Assembly: GCA_964639245.1 (NCBI GenBank) | Contig: CAZXCU010000004.1 | Coordinates: 248,001 to 312,000, forward strand | Length of the DNA stretch: 64,000 nucleotides | Reading direction: 5' to 3' | Source of the DNA: SB15 sp964639245 | GTDB taxonomy: Bacteria > Chloroflexota > Anaerolineae > Aggregatilineales > J027 | Shown: in pieces, positions 41,601-50,076 of the stretch | How positions within the stretch are numbered: position 1 is the first letter of the stretch | Layout: each line of letters starts with the position of its first letter | Notes under the pieces: model-generated | Databases searched by the model: none | What the model was told of the DNA's origin: nothing | Seen by the model: the letters and a program-made list of their open reading frames with translations, nothing else | Translations under genes and position numbers: made by a program

Positions 41601-44314
41601 AAAATGATATTCTGTTCAAACAAACCCAAGACTCGCTGGAAGAAACCGGGATTCTCTACCAAGCCATCCGCGCTTTCGCCAATTCAGAAAGCAAAGAAGG
41701 GGTTTTGCAAGCCATCATTGACTACGCCGCCGACCCATCTGTAGACAAAGCACTCCTATGCAGTCTGCTCACAGAAAGTTGGAACTCCCCCGATACCCTT
41801 ATGGAAGTCACAACCAGTTGGGTACGCGGCGACGCGGTTGACCTCACCGGGATGCGCTTTACCGCCGAACAGTTCCCAAGCTGGGAGCAAATCTCCACCA
41901 CCACGATTTTATGGGTGGATGATGTCATGGAAGAACCATCCCTAGATGATACTGCCCGCATGGGGTATCGGGCGTTGGATATTTCTTCCTTTGTGATTGT
42001 GCCGCTCATTGCTGCGGGCAATCCAATTGGCGCAATTTTGTTAGGGTCAGCCGAGCCGCGTGTCCATACTGAACGCGAAATCCGCATCTACCAATCCCTA
42101 GCCGACCAAGCAGCAATTACGCTGGAAAACAATCGCTTGTATGAGCAGTCCGAGCGTCGTTCCCGCCAATTGACCACTTCTGCCCAGGTCAGCCAAGCCG
42201 CCAGTTCGATTCTGCAATTGGATGAACTGCTGCCTAAAATGGTGGATTTAATCAAAGACACCTTTAATTACGACCATGTGCAGATATTTTTAATGAATCA
42301 CGAGGATGAAACCGCCATCCTCAAAGCCTCAACCGGTGAGGCAGGACGGCAACTGTTAGCCATCCACCACTTCCTCCCGATTGGGTCACGCTCGGTCATC
42401 GGGCAAGTCACGTTGTATGGACGACCTTCTATCGCCCTAGATACCGCCGATGCACGGGTGATTCACAAACCCAACCCCTATCTGCCCAATACACGCTCCG
42501 AAATGGCTGTGCCGCTGATTTCCAAAGGGCAAATCTTGGGGGCGCTGGATGTGCAATCCAACCAACCCGGTGCATTTACCGATGAAGATGTGCGGATTTT
42601 GACGACACTTGCTGACCAATTGGCGATTGCGATTGAAAACGCCTCGCTGTTTGAACTCTCGCAGCGCCGCAGTGAGGAAATGAGCTTCCTGTTCCATGTA
42701 ACAGTGGAAGCCACCGAATCCGAAGAATTGCTCCAGATTTTGCAGCGCGTGAGTGATTTGCTGCTGCACCAGATGGAAGCCTCGCTGGTTGTGCCTTATC
42801 TGTATAATCCTGCCGCCAGTCACCTTGAAGCCGGCGCAATTGCCAGCATCTTTAAGACATTGGAACGCGATCAGGTTCCCAACATCCCTGCTAATTCACA
42901 GGATGTTATCGCCGAAGTTGCACGAACACAAAACCCGATTTTGGTGAGCAACGTTCGCCGCGAACGCAATTACATTCCGCGCTGGGAGACCATTCAATCT
43001 GGCATTTATGTCCCTCTCATCACCCGCGATGAATTAATCGGGGTGCTGGTGTTAGAAAGTGAACGCGCCAACAAGTTTGATGAAAATACACTGCGTTTGC
43101 TCCAAGCGCTAACCAGTTCGCTTTCCGCCATTATCCAGAACTCGCGGTTACTGCGTGAACTGCAAGATGCCAATGACCGGCTACGCGAAGTGGATAAACT
43201 CAAGACCAATTTCCTTGCTGCCATGAGTCATGAACTTCGTACCCCCTTGAACTCCATTATCGGGTTCTCCCGCGTTATCCTCAAAGGGATTGACGGGCAA
43301 ATTAACGAATTGCAGCAGCAGGATTTACAAACTATTCATGACAGTGGGAAGCACTTGCTGGGGCTGGTCAACGACATCCTTGACCAAGCCAAAATCGAAG
43401 CGGGCAAAATGGAACTTTCCCAAGACTACTTTGACTTGGCTAAAGTGGTCAAAGGCGTGATGTCCTCTGCCAAAGGCTTGACCAAAGAAAAAGACATCCG
43501 GGTGTACACCGAAATCGAAACCGACTTGCCGTTGGCCTATGGCGATGAATTCCGCACCCGTCAAATTATCCTGAATCTGGTTTCTAACGCAGCCAAATTT
43601 ACCGAACGCGGGAGTATCACCACCTCTGCGAATACGATTTATGAAGAGGGGCGCAAATTTATTCAAGTTTCCGTTACTGATACCGGGATTGGTATTCGGC
43701 AGGAAGATTTTGACAAACTGTTTGAATCGTTCCAGCAGGTAGACAATTCCACTACCCGTTCCGCCGAAGGCACAGGCTTGGGGCTGCCGCTTGCAAAGTC
43801 GCTTGTCGAATTGCAGGGTGGGAAAATCAAGGTCGAAAGTGAGCCGGGGGTGGGTTCAACCTTCAGTGTCACCATCCCTACCGACCCATCGGAAGTGCCG
43901 GATGCCATGAAACTACCACAAACAGCGACACTGGAACTGCCACCCGCGCCCAAATTTGTGCTGGCAGTGGAAGATGACGTGGACATGATTAACCAGTACC
44001 GCCGTTACCTCAGTCGTGTGGGATATGAAGTGATTGGTGTAACCAAGCCAGACGAAGTGCTGGAAAAATTAACGACTTTCCGTTGTTTAGCCGTGATCTT
44101 GGATGTCAACATGGCTCAGGGACGGGGTTGGGAAGTTCTGAATCGGCTTTCGGCAACGCTGCCAGATCTTCCAGTCGTAGTATGCAGCATGAACGATAAC
44201 AAGTCCGAAGCCAACCGCTTAGGGGTGGTTAAATACATTGCCAAACCCTTCTTGCCTGACGATTTAACCGAAACTATCAAGGAAGTGGATTTGAAAGTTT
44301 CACAACCCAAATAA
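38612..44314 (+). CDS. Giant hybrid histidine kinase with seven GAF domains, a PAS domain and a receiver
   Basis: About 1900 residues. Five or six N-terminal membrane helices (to about residue 180). Then GAF1 (about 210-363), GAF2 (370-534), PAS (540-660, QDITELRELERAL at its end), GAF3 (665-835), GAF4 (843-1006), GAF5 (1013-1180), GAF6 (1188-1350) and GAF7 (1355-1513). HisKA follows with FLAAMSHELRTPLNS near 1530, then HATPase with NLVSNAAKF, DTGIGI and GTGLGLPLAKS, then a receiver with AVILDVNMAQGRGW. GAF1 and GAF6 are close copies, sharing SVIGQVT and LGALDVQS-type blocks. The start is the ATG after AGGTGG. It is a sensor with many inputs, the kinase of the island. Confidence 0.95.
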   Translation: MQTIFRLDPYSSLVDKQRAYTLYRLAAISSAILVLGFLFQVASYVLSTVEDEPAIYIVGVASAALLIGYTIVMIQRGNLRQAAWLYVIAGFWTALSVTSTVGVTFVSILWITVTFSGLVLSIQDTLRASVLAIVVFILNLVKVDAVYNNELPAEITTYAMLGLSLLYGVVAWFISKSVSVASDVSVLQETRRRLIMNETSAIVTQQIFARRNLEILLKDTVELLANQFEDIYHAQVFLIDAESKLAKLRASTGEVGKALIAKGHHLPVGSTSVIGQVTALGKPVLVSDTTRDTIHKVNELLPNTLTELALPLRSKDGIIGALDVQSLKRAAFNESDIALLQSLADQIAIAVDNARLFHEVQEEAQRARALAEASQLTTQISSDQNKGFGELFTTIARPGNFTHWWVGVMQPDGYTLKRVSAHSDDITGLLLPDMLDITRDRNSITQAAREKRQILTNDIAEMSLEARQMFGKHVVTPIIHHEKQELMGVVLVGRPALANDLDERDFELISSLVSQVSITLENQRLFQQVASEQQNLQAIIDTMPTAVVVVDKNAVIQVTNGQARRILGDNIRVGRNFREVLQVARARTFEAYPQTELPIFLALESAQVFSAEDLVVVQENGHSVDLMSRAAPLRDAQGQITGAVAVYQDITELRELERALQDSLSETTKLYEASRAVSRANDVSSISEAIIHQMQMLTPSKVYITLQQQSRSGEIKTSLVGIWPLRPDLTLETIEIPRHILIPDRSLGSSNFTFATRNIQTLPGMTEEEAEKLREKGVNALVVMPLDVRNQYFGSIVATFEQERTFTPDERRFLLTLADQAAIALDAVLLFESTQEALQATANLYRASRAIAEAQDIHDALEILQAQLQLLEPDRIDVVLSDDPEEFSRLNHAVSWAKDDLDLDHPSLPLIEDYHLDILSREQYFIDNIAEAPLNIPLVRAFIESESPYKSVASVPFRAAGQPTGRLNIAFKHVRNLMEEEQQFIRMLADSTAYIIENDILFKQTQDSLEETGILYQAIRAFANSESKEGVLQAIIDYAADPSVDKALLCSLLTESWNSPDTLMEVTTSWVRGDAVDLTGMRFTAEQFPSWEQISTTTILWVDDVMEEPSLDDTARMGYRALDISSFVIVPLIAAGNPIGAILLGSAEPRVHTEREIRIYQSLADQAAITLENNRLYEQSERRSRQLTTSAQVSQAASSILQLDELLPKMVDLIKDTFNYDHVQIFLMNHEDETAILKASTGEAGRQLLAIHHFLPIGSRSVIGQVTLYGRPSIALDTADARVIHKPNPYLPNTRSEMAVPLISKGQILGALDVQSNQPGAFTDEDVRILTTLADQLAIAIENASLFELSQRRSEEMSFLFHVTVEATESEELLQILQRVSDLLLHQMEASLVVPYLYNPAASHLEAGAIASIFKTLERDQVPNIPANSQDVIAEVARTQNPILVSNVRRERNYIPRWETIQSGIYVPLITRDELIGVLVLESERANKFDENTLRLLQALTSSLSAIIQNSRLLRELQDANDRLREVDKLKTNFLAAMSHELRTPLNSIIGFSRVILKGIDGQINELQQQDLQTIHDSGKHLLGLVNDILDQAKIEAGKMELSQDYFDLAKVVKGVMSSAKGLTKEKDIRVYTEIETDLPLAYGDEFRTRQIILNLVSNAAKFTERGSITTSANTIYEEGRKFIQVSVTDTGIGIRQEDFDKLFESFQQVDNSTTRSAEGTGLGLPLAKSLVELQGGKIKVESEPGVGSTFSVTIPTDPSEVPDAMKLPQTATLELPPAPKFVLAVEDDVDMINQYRRYLSRVGYEVIGVTKPDEVLEKLTTFRCLAVILDVNMAQGRGWEVLNRLSATLPDLPVVVCSMNDNKSEANRLGVVKYIAKPFLPDDLTETIKEVDLKVSQPK

Positions 44315-44340
44315 ACCTAAAATCACATCCTAACCCCGCC

Positions 44341-44385
44341 AATGCTACAATCATCAGTCATATTTGGTTGTAGCATTTATTTTTT
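44341..44385 (+). terminator. Intrinsic terminator after the hybrid kinase
   Basis: Perfect 10-base arms AATGCTACAA and TTGTAGCATT, 17-base loop, then TATTTTTT. The left arm also reads TGC-TACAAT, an extended -10 that could start transcription toward the next gene. Confidence 0.75.
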
Positions 44386-44397
44386 CAGGATTATTCT

Positions 44398-46074
44398 ATG
44401 CTGACTGCCCCGTACACCAACACAGAATTTTCTGTCATCCAACAACAAATTCATCTTCACTGCCCCAACTGCGGCTATCATGCGCCCTATGAAAAACCCT
44501 TACCCAAGTGTCCTGTGTGTGGCGAAGATTATCTCCATGCCCAGTATGATATAGAGGCACTTAAACGGTGTGGGTGGGTGGATGTTTTGCAAAAGCGCCG
44601 CCCGGGTTTGTGGCGTTTCCGCGAACTGCTGCCCCTAAAATCGGCAGAAAACATCGTCACCATGGGCGAAGGGGGAACACCCTTAATTCCCATGCCCAAT
44701 CTTGGCGCAATGCTCGGTCTCAAACACCTCTATTTTAAGGATGAACGCCAAGGCCCAACCAATTCATTTAAGGACAGACAAGCCTCTGTCGCTATCTCCG
44801 TCATGAAAGAGCAAGGGATTAAAGATGCGGTGGTTGCCAGCACAGGCAATGTTGCCATCGCATATTCTGCCTATGCTGCACGGGCCGGCATCAAGCTATG
44901 GGCGTTTTTACCCACCCGTGTTCCCAACGACAAAATGCGCGAAGTGGCGATCTATGGTACGGAAGTCATCAAAGTCACCGGAACTTATGACCAGACCAAA
45001 GAAATGGCTGCGCGTTTTGCCCAGCACAAGGGCATTTTCTATGACAAAGGCATCAAAAGCATTGCCGCCATGGAAAGCATGAAAACAATGGCTTTTGAAA
45101 TCGCGGAGGATTTAAATTGGCGCTCCCCCGATTGGTTTATTCAGGGGGTGAGTGGTGGGATGGGGCCTATCGGGGTGATTAAAGGTTTTGAAGAATTGAT
45201 GGAACTCGGTTTGGTGGATAAAGTGCCGTCGATTGGCCTTGTCCAATCGAGTGGCTGCGACCCCATGATTCAAGCCTTTAACAGTGGACTCTCTGTGGCT
45301 GTCCCTGTCGAAGACCCTACCACAGTGATTGCCACCCTCAGCACGGGTAATCCGGGACGTGCGTATCAGATTTTGTGGGAACTCATGCAAAAATATGGGG
45401 GAGCAGCCGCCAGCGCCTCCGACCAGGAAGCCTTTAATGTGACCAAAATCATGGCGCAAACTGATGGCGTGTCCGTCGAACCTGCTACAGCGGTGGCATT
45501 TGCCGGACTAATCAAAATGGTCAAAGAAGGCAAAATCAAACCCGATGAGGTCGTTGTCTTTAACTGTTCCGGTCATACCTTCCCGGTGGAGAAAAATATT
45601 TTAGGAGACGATTGGGCAAAACAGGTGGATTTGTCTGACATTGAACCGAGCCGTCAATTGCCCGAAACAGGTTTGATTTCCGCCCTGCAAATGGTCGGGC
45701 CAAAAGTCAAACAGGTTTTGGTGATTGAGGATAATATCGACTCAGCCCGTTTGCTCCAGCGTATTTTACAAACCAAAGGTGGCTACAATGTTCATCTCGC
45801 GCAAGATGGGGCAGAAGGCTTGCAGATGGTCGAAAAAATCCGCCCCGATTTAATCATCACTGACTTAATGATGCCACAAATGGACGGTTTTCAGGTGATT
45901 GATACCCTCAAAACGGATGAGCGCTATAACCACATCCCGATTATCGTCATTACCGCCAAAGAATTGAGTGTTCGTGAGGTGCAGCGTTTGAACACTCAAA
46001 TTGATACCCTGCTGCGAAAAGGATCATTCCTGAGCGAAGACTTGCTGCAAAATATTATTGAGGCGCTTAAATAG
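44398..46074 (+). CDS. thrC: Threonine synthase fused to a response-regulator receiver
   Basis: 558 residues. The N-terminal zinc-ribbon-like Cys pairs CPNC and CPVC (residues 22-41) are followed by the PLP fold II enzyme: GEGGTPLIPMPNLG, PLP-binding Lys125 in TNSFKDRQAS, STGNVAIAYSAYA, and the phosphate loop GVSGGMGPIGV. This makes threonine from O-phosphohomoserine. From about residue 437 comes a complete receiver: acidic pair Glu444-Asp445 in VIEDN, phospho-acceptor Asp489 in IITDLMMPQMDGF, Thr in VITAKE, and Lys541 near the end. The fusion is in one uninterrupted frame. It follows the hybrid kinase and its terminator; AGGA stands nine bases before the start. Confidence 0.9.
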   Translation: MLTAPYTNTEFSVIQQQIHLHCPNCGYHAPYEKPLPKCPVCGEDYLHAQYDIEALKRCGWVDVLQKRRPGLWRFRELLPLKSAENIVTMGEGGTPLIPMPNLGAMLGLKHLYFKDERQGPTNSFKDRQASVAISVMKEQGIKDAVVASTGNVAIAYSAYAARAGIKLWAFLPTRVPNDKMREVAIYGTEVIKVTGTYDQTKEMAARFAQHKGIFYDKGIKSIAAMESMKTMAFEIAEDLNWRSPDWFIQGVSGGMGPIGVIKGFEELMELGLVDKVPSIGLVQSSGCDPMIQAFNSGLSVAVPVEDPTTVIATLSTGNPGRAYQILWELMQKYGGAAASASDQEAFNVTKIMAQTDGVSVEPATAVAFAGLIKMVKEGKIKPDEVVVFNCSGHTFPVEKNILGDDWAKQVDLSDIEPSRQLPETGLISALQMVGPKVKQVLVIEDNIDSARLLQRILQTKGGYNVHLAQDGAEGLQMVEKIRPDLIITDLMMPQMDGFQVIDTLKTDERYNHIPIIVITAKELSVREVQRLNTQIDTLLRKGSFLSEDLLQNIIEALK

Positions 46075-46104
46075 TCATAACAAGCGCAATTTTGCGGATA
46101 GGTC

Positions 46105-46110
46105 TACAAT
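46105..46110 (+). promoter_or_regulatory. -10 element placed for a leaderless EamA mRNA
   Basis: TACAAT ends six bases before the ATG, and no ribosome site is present. The -35 is poor. Confidence 0.4.
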
Positions 46111-46116
46111 CAGGCT

Positions 46117-47235
46117 ATGGATGAAAATAAATCTGGGCAAATTGCCGTCATTCTATCGCCTGTCTTTTTAGGCCTTTCGCCTATTTTCGGGAAAATTGCG
46201 CTGTCAAGTGGCACAGACCCCCTCACGGTTGCCGCATTGCGAAATGTGTTGGTCGCGCTGGTACTGTGGGGATTTTATCGCCTTTTCTGGCGACCCTACA
46301 TTTACATTTATCCCGCCGGGTTGTTGGCGTGTGTTGCAATTGGCGTAACCAATGGGATTGGCTCAATTTTTTATTATTCCGGCCTCGATTTGCTAGATGC
46401 TTCGGTTGCCCAGCTTCTCAATGGCAGTTATCTCATTTTTGTCCTGCTCCTCACCCGCATTGGCGGGACACGGTTTGGAATAAAAACCCTCAGCCGTGTG
46501 TTTGTGGCTTTGCTTGGTCTGTTGTTCATCACCGGGGGCATCACGGGCAGCAGCACATGGTTAGGAGTCGGGTTGATGACTGGCAACGCGATTCTCTTCG
46601 CGGGAACAGTTGTCATGAGCCAGCGGATTTTATACGAAATGCCTGCCCGCACCTTAACCCTGTATGTCATGACCGCCATGGCAAGCGTGGTGGTACTTTT
46701 CCGGTTGGTTTACGGTGTTTTTGCCCCCTCTACCCCCCATTTTTCAACGGAATCTGCTTTTGCAATGGGCGCAATGACCCTCACGATGGCCCTCTCGCGT
46801 TTATTTTTGTTTTCGGGTGTCAAAAGCGTTGGGGGATTAAAAACCGCCCTCATCGCAACTGCCGAAAGTGCCGTTGCTGTGTCGATGGCCTTCCTTGTAC
46901 TAGATGAATCGCTGCGAACTGTGCAGTGGGTAGGGGTCGCCGCTTTAACCCTCAGTTTGTTCATGCCAACGGATGAATTGGTCACAGCCGACGGGCGACG
47001 CATGGCACTCCCCAACATCGCCGGGGGTTTTGCTTTTCAGCAAATGGCTTTTACCAAAGCCTTTAATGCCAAAGAATCGCTCACTACACAGGAACGTGCC
47101 AGTTTGCAGCAAATTTTGGGGCAGGATGAAAAATTCAGCACCCTCGAAATGAACCAACTCAGCAACATGCTCAGCGAAGAAACCATCCGTCTGATGGCAG
47201 AACATTTGGAATTGAACGAAAAAACTGACCAGTAG
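46117..47235 (+). CDS. EamA/DMT-family transporter with an extra cytoplasmic tail
   Basis: 372 residues. Ten membrane helices of the drug/metabolite transporter superfamily fill residues 8-290; the first EamA repeat has LSPIFGKIALSSGTDPLTVAALRN, the second ends LDESLRTVQWVGVAALTLSLF. After this comes an unusual soluble tail of about 85 residues with helix-forming segments (QERASLQQILGQ and LEMNQLSNMLSEETIRLMAE). The substrate is unknown; homologues export amino acids or metabolites, which would fit the threonine synthase gene just upstream, but that is a guess. Confidence 0.85.
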   Translation: MDENKSGQIAVILSPVFLGLSPIFGKIALSSGTDPLTVAALRNVLVALVLWGFYRLFWRPYIYIYPAGLLACVAIGVTNGIGSIFYYSGLDLLDASVAQLLNGSYLIFVLLLTRIGGTRFGIKTLSRVFVALLGLLFITGGITGSSTWLGVGLMTGNAILFAGTVVMSQRILYEMPARTLTLYVMTAMASVVVLFRLVYGVFAPSTPHFSTESAFAMGAMTLTMALSRLFLFSGVKSVGGLKTALIATAESAVAVSMAFLVLDESLRTVQWVGVAALTLSLFMPTDELVTADGRRMALPNIAGGFAFQQMAFTKAFNAKESLTTQERASLQQILGQDEKFSTLEMNQLSNMLSEETIRLMAEHLELNEKTDQ

Positions 47236-47238
47236 ACC

Positions 47239-48024
47239 TTACGAATTTTTTTTATCTTCTTGGGCGGGTTTTTCGGTTTCGGATTGGCGTACTTCTTCCG
47301 GCGCAGAGAGCAACGGGCCAGTCTGCCCTGAACTTTGCAGCGCCATAATCATGTCCTGATTTTGTTTGAGGATCGCCCTTGCCTGCCGTGTGTTGATATG
47401 GCGCAGCGCGGCGGCGGCGGTTTTCCGCACCATCGGATGGGGGTCGGTTCGCAGCACGTCGGATAAGGTTTCAACACACCAATCGGCTTTCAACTGCCCT
47501 AACACCGCCACCGCATTGCGCCGCACCTGCCATTCTGATTTTCGCAGCGCCCCCAGCAGCGACACCGACGCAGGCGCACTATCCAAAGCCAGCAGCGCTT
47601 CTGCGGCAGCCAAACGCACCGCCGGCGCTTGGGAAGGGGTGCGGAACACAACCACCAGTGGTTCAACCACAGTGCGGTCTTCTAGCTGTGCTAACGCCCG
47701 AATCGCGGTAATTTTTGTACCGTCGCTGCCAGTTTGAAGTTGTTTGAGAAGTTCAGTACGCCGGTCATTATTTTCAACCACAGGAGAAGCGTCACTCTTT
47801 TTTCCGAGCGCATCAATCGCTTCTTGCAGCAAAGTACGAAGCTCCGGGTTAAATTCCCGTTCGCCCAATTGTTTGAGACGGGGCAGCGCTTCCGTCGCTT
47901 TCATATCCCGTAGGGCGATAATAGCGCGGCGGCGTACACTGGGGTCGGTTTCATCTAACGCCTTCACAATGCCATCTACATTACCCTGTGCGCGAAGTTG
48001 CCAGATATTGGATCGTGCCGCCAT
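47239..48024 (-). CDS. HEAT-repeat protein
   Basis: About 261 residues made of repeated helix pairs of the PBS-lyase-HEAT type, with recurring blocks such as DPSVRRRAIIALRDM, APAVRLAAAEALLALD, EWQVRRNAVAVLGQLK and HPMVRKTAAAALRHI. Such solenoids bind other proteins. The C-terminal tail is acidic and disordered-looking (SETEKPAQEDKK). The start is the ATG (MAARSN) with AGAGG upstream rather than one 13 codons earlier. It faces the EamA gene, and the stop codons lie a few bases apart. Partner unknown. Confidence 0.85.
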   Translation of the reverse strand: MAARSNIWQLRAQGNVDGIVKALDETDPSVRRRAIIALRDMKATEALPRLKQLGEREFNPELRTLLQEAIDALGKKSDASPVVENNDRRTELLKQLQTGSDGTKITAIRALAQLEDRTVVEPLVVVFRTPSQAPAVRLAAAEALLALDSAPASVSLLGALRKSEWQVRRNAVAVLGQLKADWCVETLSDVLRTDPHPMVRKTAAAALRHINTRQARAILKQNQDMIMALQSSGQTGPLLSAPEEVRQSETEKPAQEDKKNS

Positions 48025-48072
48025 GCCAAAACCTCTCTTGGAAATATGTGGAAATTGTACCATAGAACCCGC

Positions 48073-48100
48073 TTGTTTTTGCCAAATCCGGTACTATACT
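48073..48100 (+). promoter_or_regulatory. Promoter of the DUF1269-like gene
   Basis: -35 TTGTTT (48073-48078), 16-base spacer, -10 TATACT (48095-48100). Confidence 0.45.
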
Positions 48101-48143
48101 GGCAAATGAAAATGCAACCTGATTCAAACAGGGTAGGATAATC

Positions 48144-48650
48144 ATGTCCACAAAACTCATCGCAATTTTTCCCTCACGGCAATCGGTTCTGGAGGCGCTT
48201 GATCATCTGGCGAAGCTAAATCTGGTCGAAGTGGGGAAAGCTGCGGCGGTTGCCAAAGCAGCTACAGGAGAAATGGTCGTTGTCAACCCGAATGAATTTT
48301 CTTTGAGCGAAGGCCGTAGAGCGGGGGGCAGTCTTGGCGCACTCATGACCGCATTCGGTGTTGCTCATTTTGGCGCGTTGATTTTACCCGGCATTGGCCC
48401 GATTCTGGCAATTGGGGCGGGTGCTGTCGTGGGTGGTTTACTCGGTGGCTTCACCGGGCAAATCGCGGGAATGCTTTTGCAAGCTGGTTTTCGCAGCGAC
48501 CAGATTGAGACGCTGGCTGAACATCTCAAAACAAATGAAGTCGCGCTGGTGATAGAACTCGATGAACGCGACTCACTTCCGCAGTTGCGTTCCGAATTTC
48601 ATAAATTGAACATTCCGCTATTAGAAAACACGGAACTTGAAGTTGCCTAG
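48144..48650 (+). CDS. DUF1269-like membrane-inserting protein
   Basis: 168 residues. An N-terminal ferredoxin-like half (KLIAIFPSRQSVLEALDHLAKL) is followed by a Gly-rich hydrophobic hairpin (residues about 60-115, GAGAVVGGLLGGFTGQIAGM), then a C-terminal half ending with EVALVIELDERD. This order of soluble-hairpin-soluble matches the DUF1269 family, often annotated as a general stress-type protein without a known function. The gene has a good ribosome site (AGGATAATC) and stands alone between convergent and divergent neighbours. Confidence 0.7.
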   Translation: MSTKLIAIFPSRQSVLEALDHLAKLNLVEVGKAAAVAKAATGEMVVVNPNEFSLSEGRRAGGSLGALMTAFGVAHFGALILPGIGPILAIGAGAVVGGLLGGFTGQIAGMLLQAGFRSDQIETLAEHLKTNEVALVIELDERDSLPQLRSEFHKLNIPLLENTELEVA

Positions 48651-48688
48651 TTAGCGACGGTTTGTGAGGGGTAAGCGTGGTCTGCCCC

Positions 48689-49399
48689 TCACAGCAAATT
48701 AAAATCGTTGGCACGCACGCGGAGTAATTCTACATATTCCTGATAATTGGGGCTGTAGTGAGCCACCAACTGCCAGAATCGGGCAGAATGGTCAGGCACT
48801 TTCAAGTGACACAATTCATGGATGATGACATATTCAATCGCATCCGGTGGGGTCATCACCAAACGCCAGTTAAAATTCAGATTTCCCTGTGAAGAACAAC
48901 TGCCCCAGCGTGTTTTTTGTCCCCGAATGGTGATATTTTGATAGCGAAACCCGAACTTTTGGGCAAGGCGGGCGATTTCGGGGGGTAAATATTGCTTGGC
49001 TTCCCGTTTATACCAGCTTTCCAGCGCCAAGCGCACCGTTTCCCGCCGACTCTCATAAGACAGTTGGACAGGTAATTTAACCAGCAGAATTTGCTCTTTT
49101 TTGGATACAGACACCCGCGCTGAGTCTGCTGAGTCGACCACTTCAAGCTGATGGTCAACCCCGTAGACAGGCAGTGAATCCCCCGTAATGTAGCGGCGTG
49201 GCGACCCATACCGTTGTAAATGTTTTTGAATCCACTGCTGTTTTTCCCGCAGAATTTCGGTGACATCCGCTTTGGCACGCGAAGGCATTATCACCTGTAA
49301 GCCATGAGCGGCATCAATTTTCAAGCTGATGCGTTTGGCGCGGCTGCTGCGGGTAATCGTATAGGAAACTGTTTGGTTATCGAATTGAATTTCCGGCAT
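48689..49399 (-). CDS. YgjP-like zinc metallopeptidase (DUF45, SprT-related)
   Basis: 236 residues. The zinc motif HELCHLKVPDHS is near residue 195 (HExxH plus downstream His), the family-typical region KTRWGSCSSQGNLNFNWRL precedes it, and the N-terminal beta part (RSSRAKRISLKID) is normal. Homologues are predicted metallopeptidases often found near restriction or stress genes; substrate unknown. It is intracellular, with no signal peptide. It is convergent with the DUF1269-like gene, from which it is separated by 38 bases. Confidence 0.9.
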   Translation of the reverse strand: MPEIQFDNQTVSYTITRSSRAKRISLKIDAAHGLQVIMPSRAKADVTEILREKQQWIQKHLQRYGSPRRYITGDSLPVYGVDHQLEVVDSADSARVSVSKKEQILLVKLPVQLSYESRRETVRLALESWYKREAKQYLPPEIARLAQKFGFRYQNITIRGQKTRWGSCSSQGNLNFNWRLVMTPPDAIEYVIIHELCHLKVPDHSARFWQLVAHYSPNYQEYVELLRVRANDFNLL

Positions 49400-49421
49400 T
49401 CCGTTTTCACCAACAGTTAAA

Positions 49422-49446
49422 CAAGGGGCAACCCATGCCCCTTGTC
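49422..49446 (-). terminator. Hairpin after the secreted small protein gene
   Basis: On the minus strand CAAGGGGCA-TGGGT-TGCCCCTTG then TTTAACTG; the stem is strong but the T-run short. Confidence 0.55.
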
Positions 49447-49447
49447 A

Positions 49448-49915
49448 TTAATTCTGGGGGGCTGGCCCGGCTTGGAAACCTGATTCTTCAATCCGATGTG
49501 CGTCGCCACTGCTGAAAATCAGCACATGCACCGCGTTAAATTCATCCGGCCCCACGTTCACCTGATAATCACCATAGGTCAGTTTGTAGAGTTCGATGGT
49601 TTTCCATTTGGCAATCAAGGTATGCTGTTCGGGGTTTTTGGGCAGTTTAGCCAGTTGTTCCGCCGTCACATAAATCACCTGACGACCATTGCCGCGTGCG
49701 TCCAACGTCAAAATCTGAATATCAAAACCGGGATAATCGGTACGCGGGATGGCAAACACGGAGAATTTACCGTAGCAGTTGACGGGTTGAATCGGATCAT
49801 TGAAGCAGAAACAGGGCAAACACGCATCGGCTGTTTTCACCGGACTAAGGGCAATAATTCCCGCCGCTAACATGGCAACTGTCAGCGTCAGAAAAAGGAT
49901 TTTCCGCAAGTGCAT
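49448..49915 (-). CDS. Secreted Cys-rich protein of unknown function
   Basis: 155 residues with a signal peptide (LRKILFLTLTVAMLAAGIIA) and a Cys-rich start of the mature protein (DACLPCFCFNDPIQPVNC), then a beta-rich domain. I do not recognise the fold; the first part resembles small extracytoplasmic disulfide domains. GAGGAG stands nine bases before the ATG, and a TATAAT-like -10 is at 49955-49960 on the minus strand. The gene is divergent from the SGNH hydrolase. Confidence 0.65.
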   Translation of the reverse strand: MHLRKILFLTLTVAMLAAGIIALSPVKTADACLPCFCFNDPIQPVNCYGKFSVFAIPRTDYPGFDIQILTLDARGNGRQVIYVTAEQLAKLPKNPEQHTLIAKWKTIELYKLTYGDYQVNVGPDEFNAVHVLIFSSGDAHRIEESGFQAGPAPQN

Positions 49916-50076
49916 TGCAATAACTCCTCAAGAACATGAATACAATAGCGTAAGATTATATATTGTGATGAAAAAAACGCCGAGAAGCAAACTTTTTACC
50001 CCGCGTTTACCTGACAGCGTAGAAAATCAGCGCTGCATGATATACACTACCGGCGTGATTGTGAAGGAAAACACCA

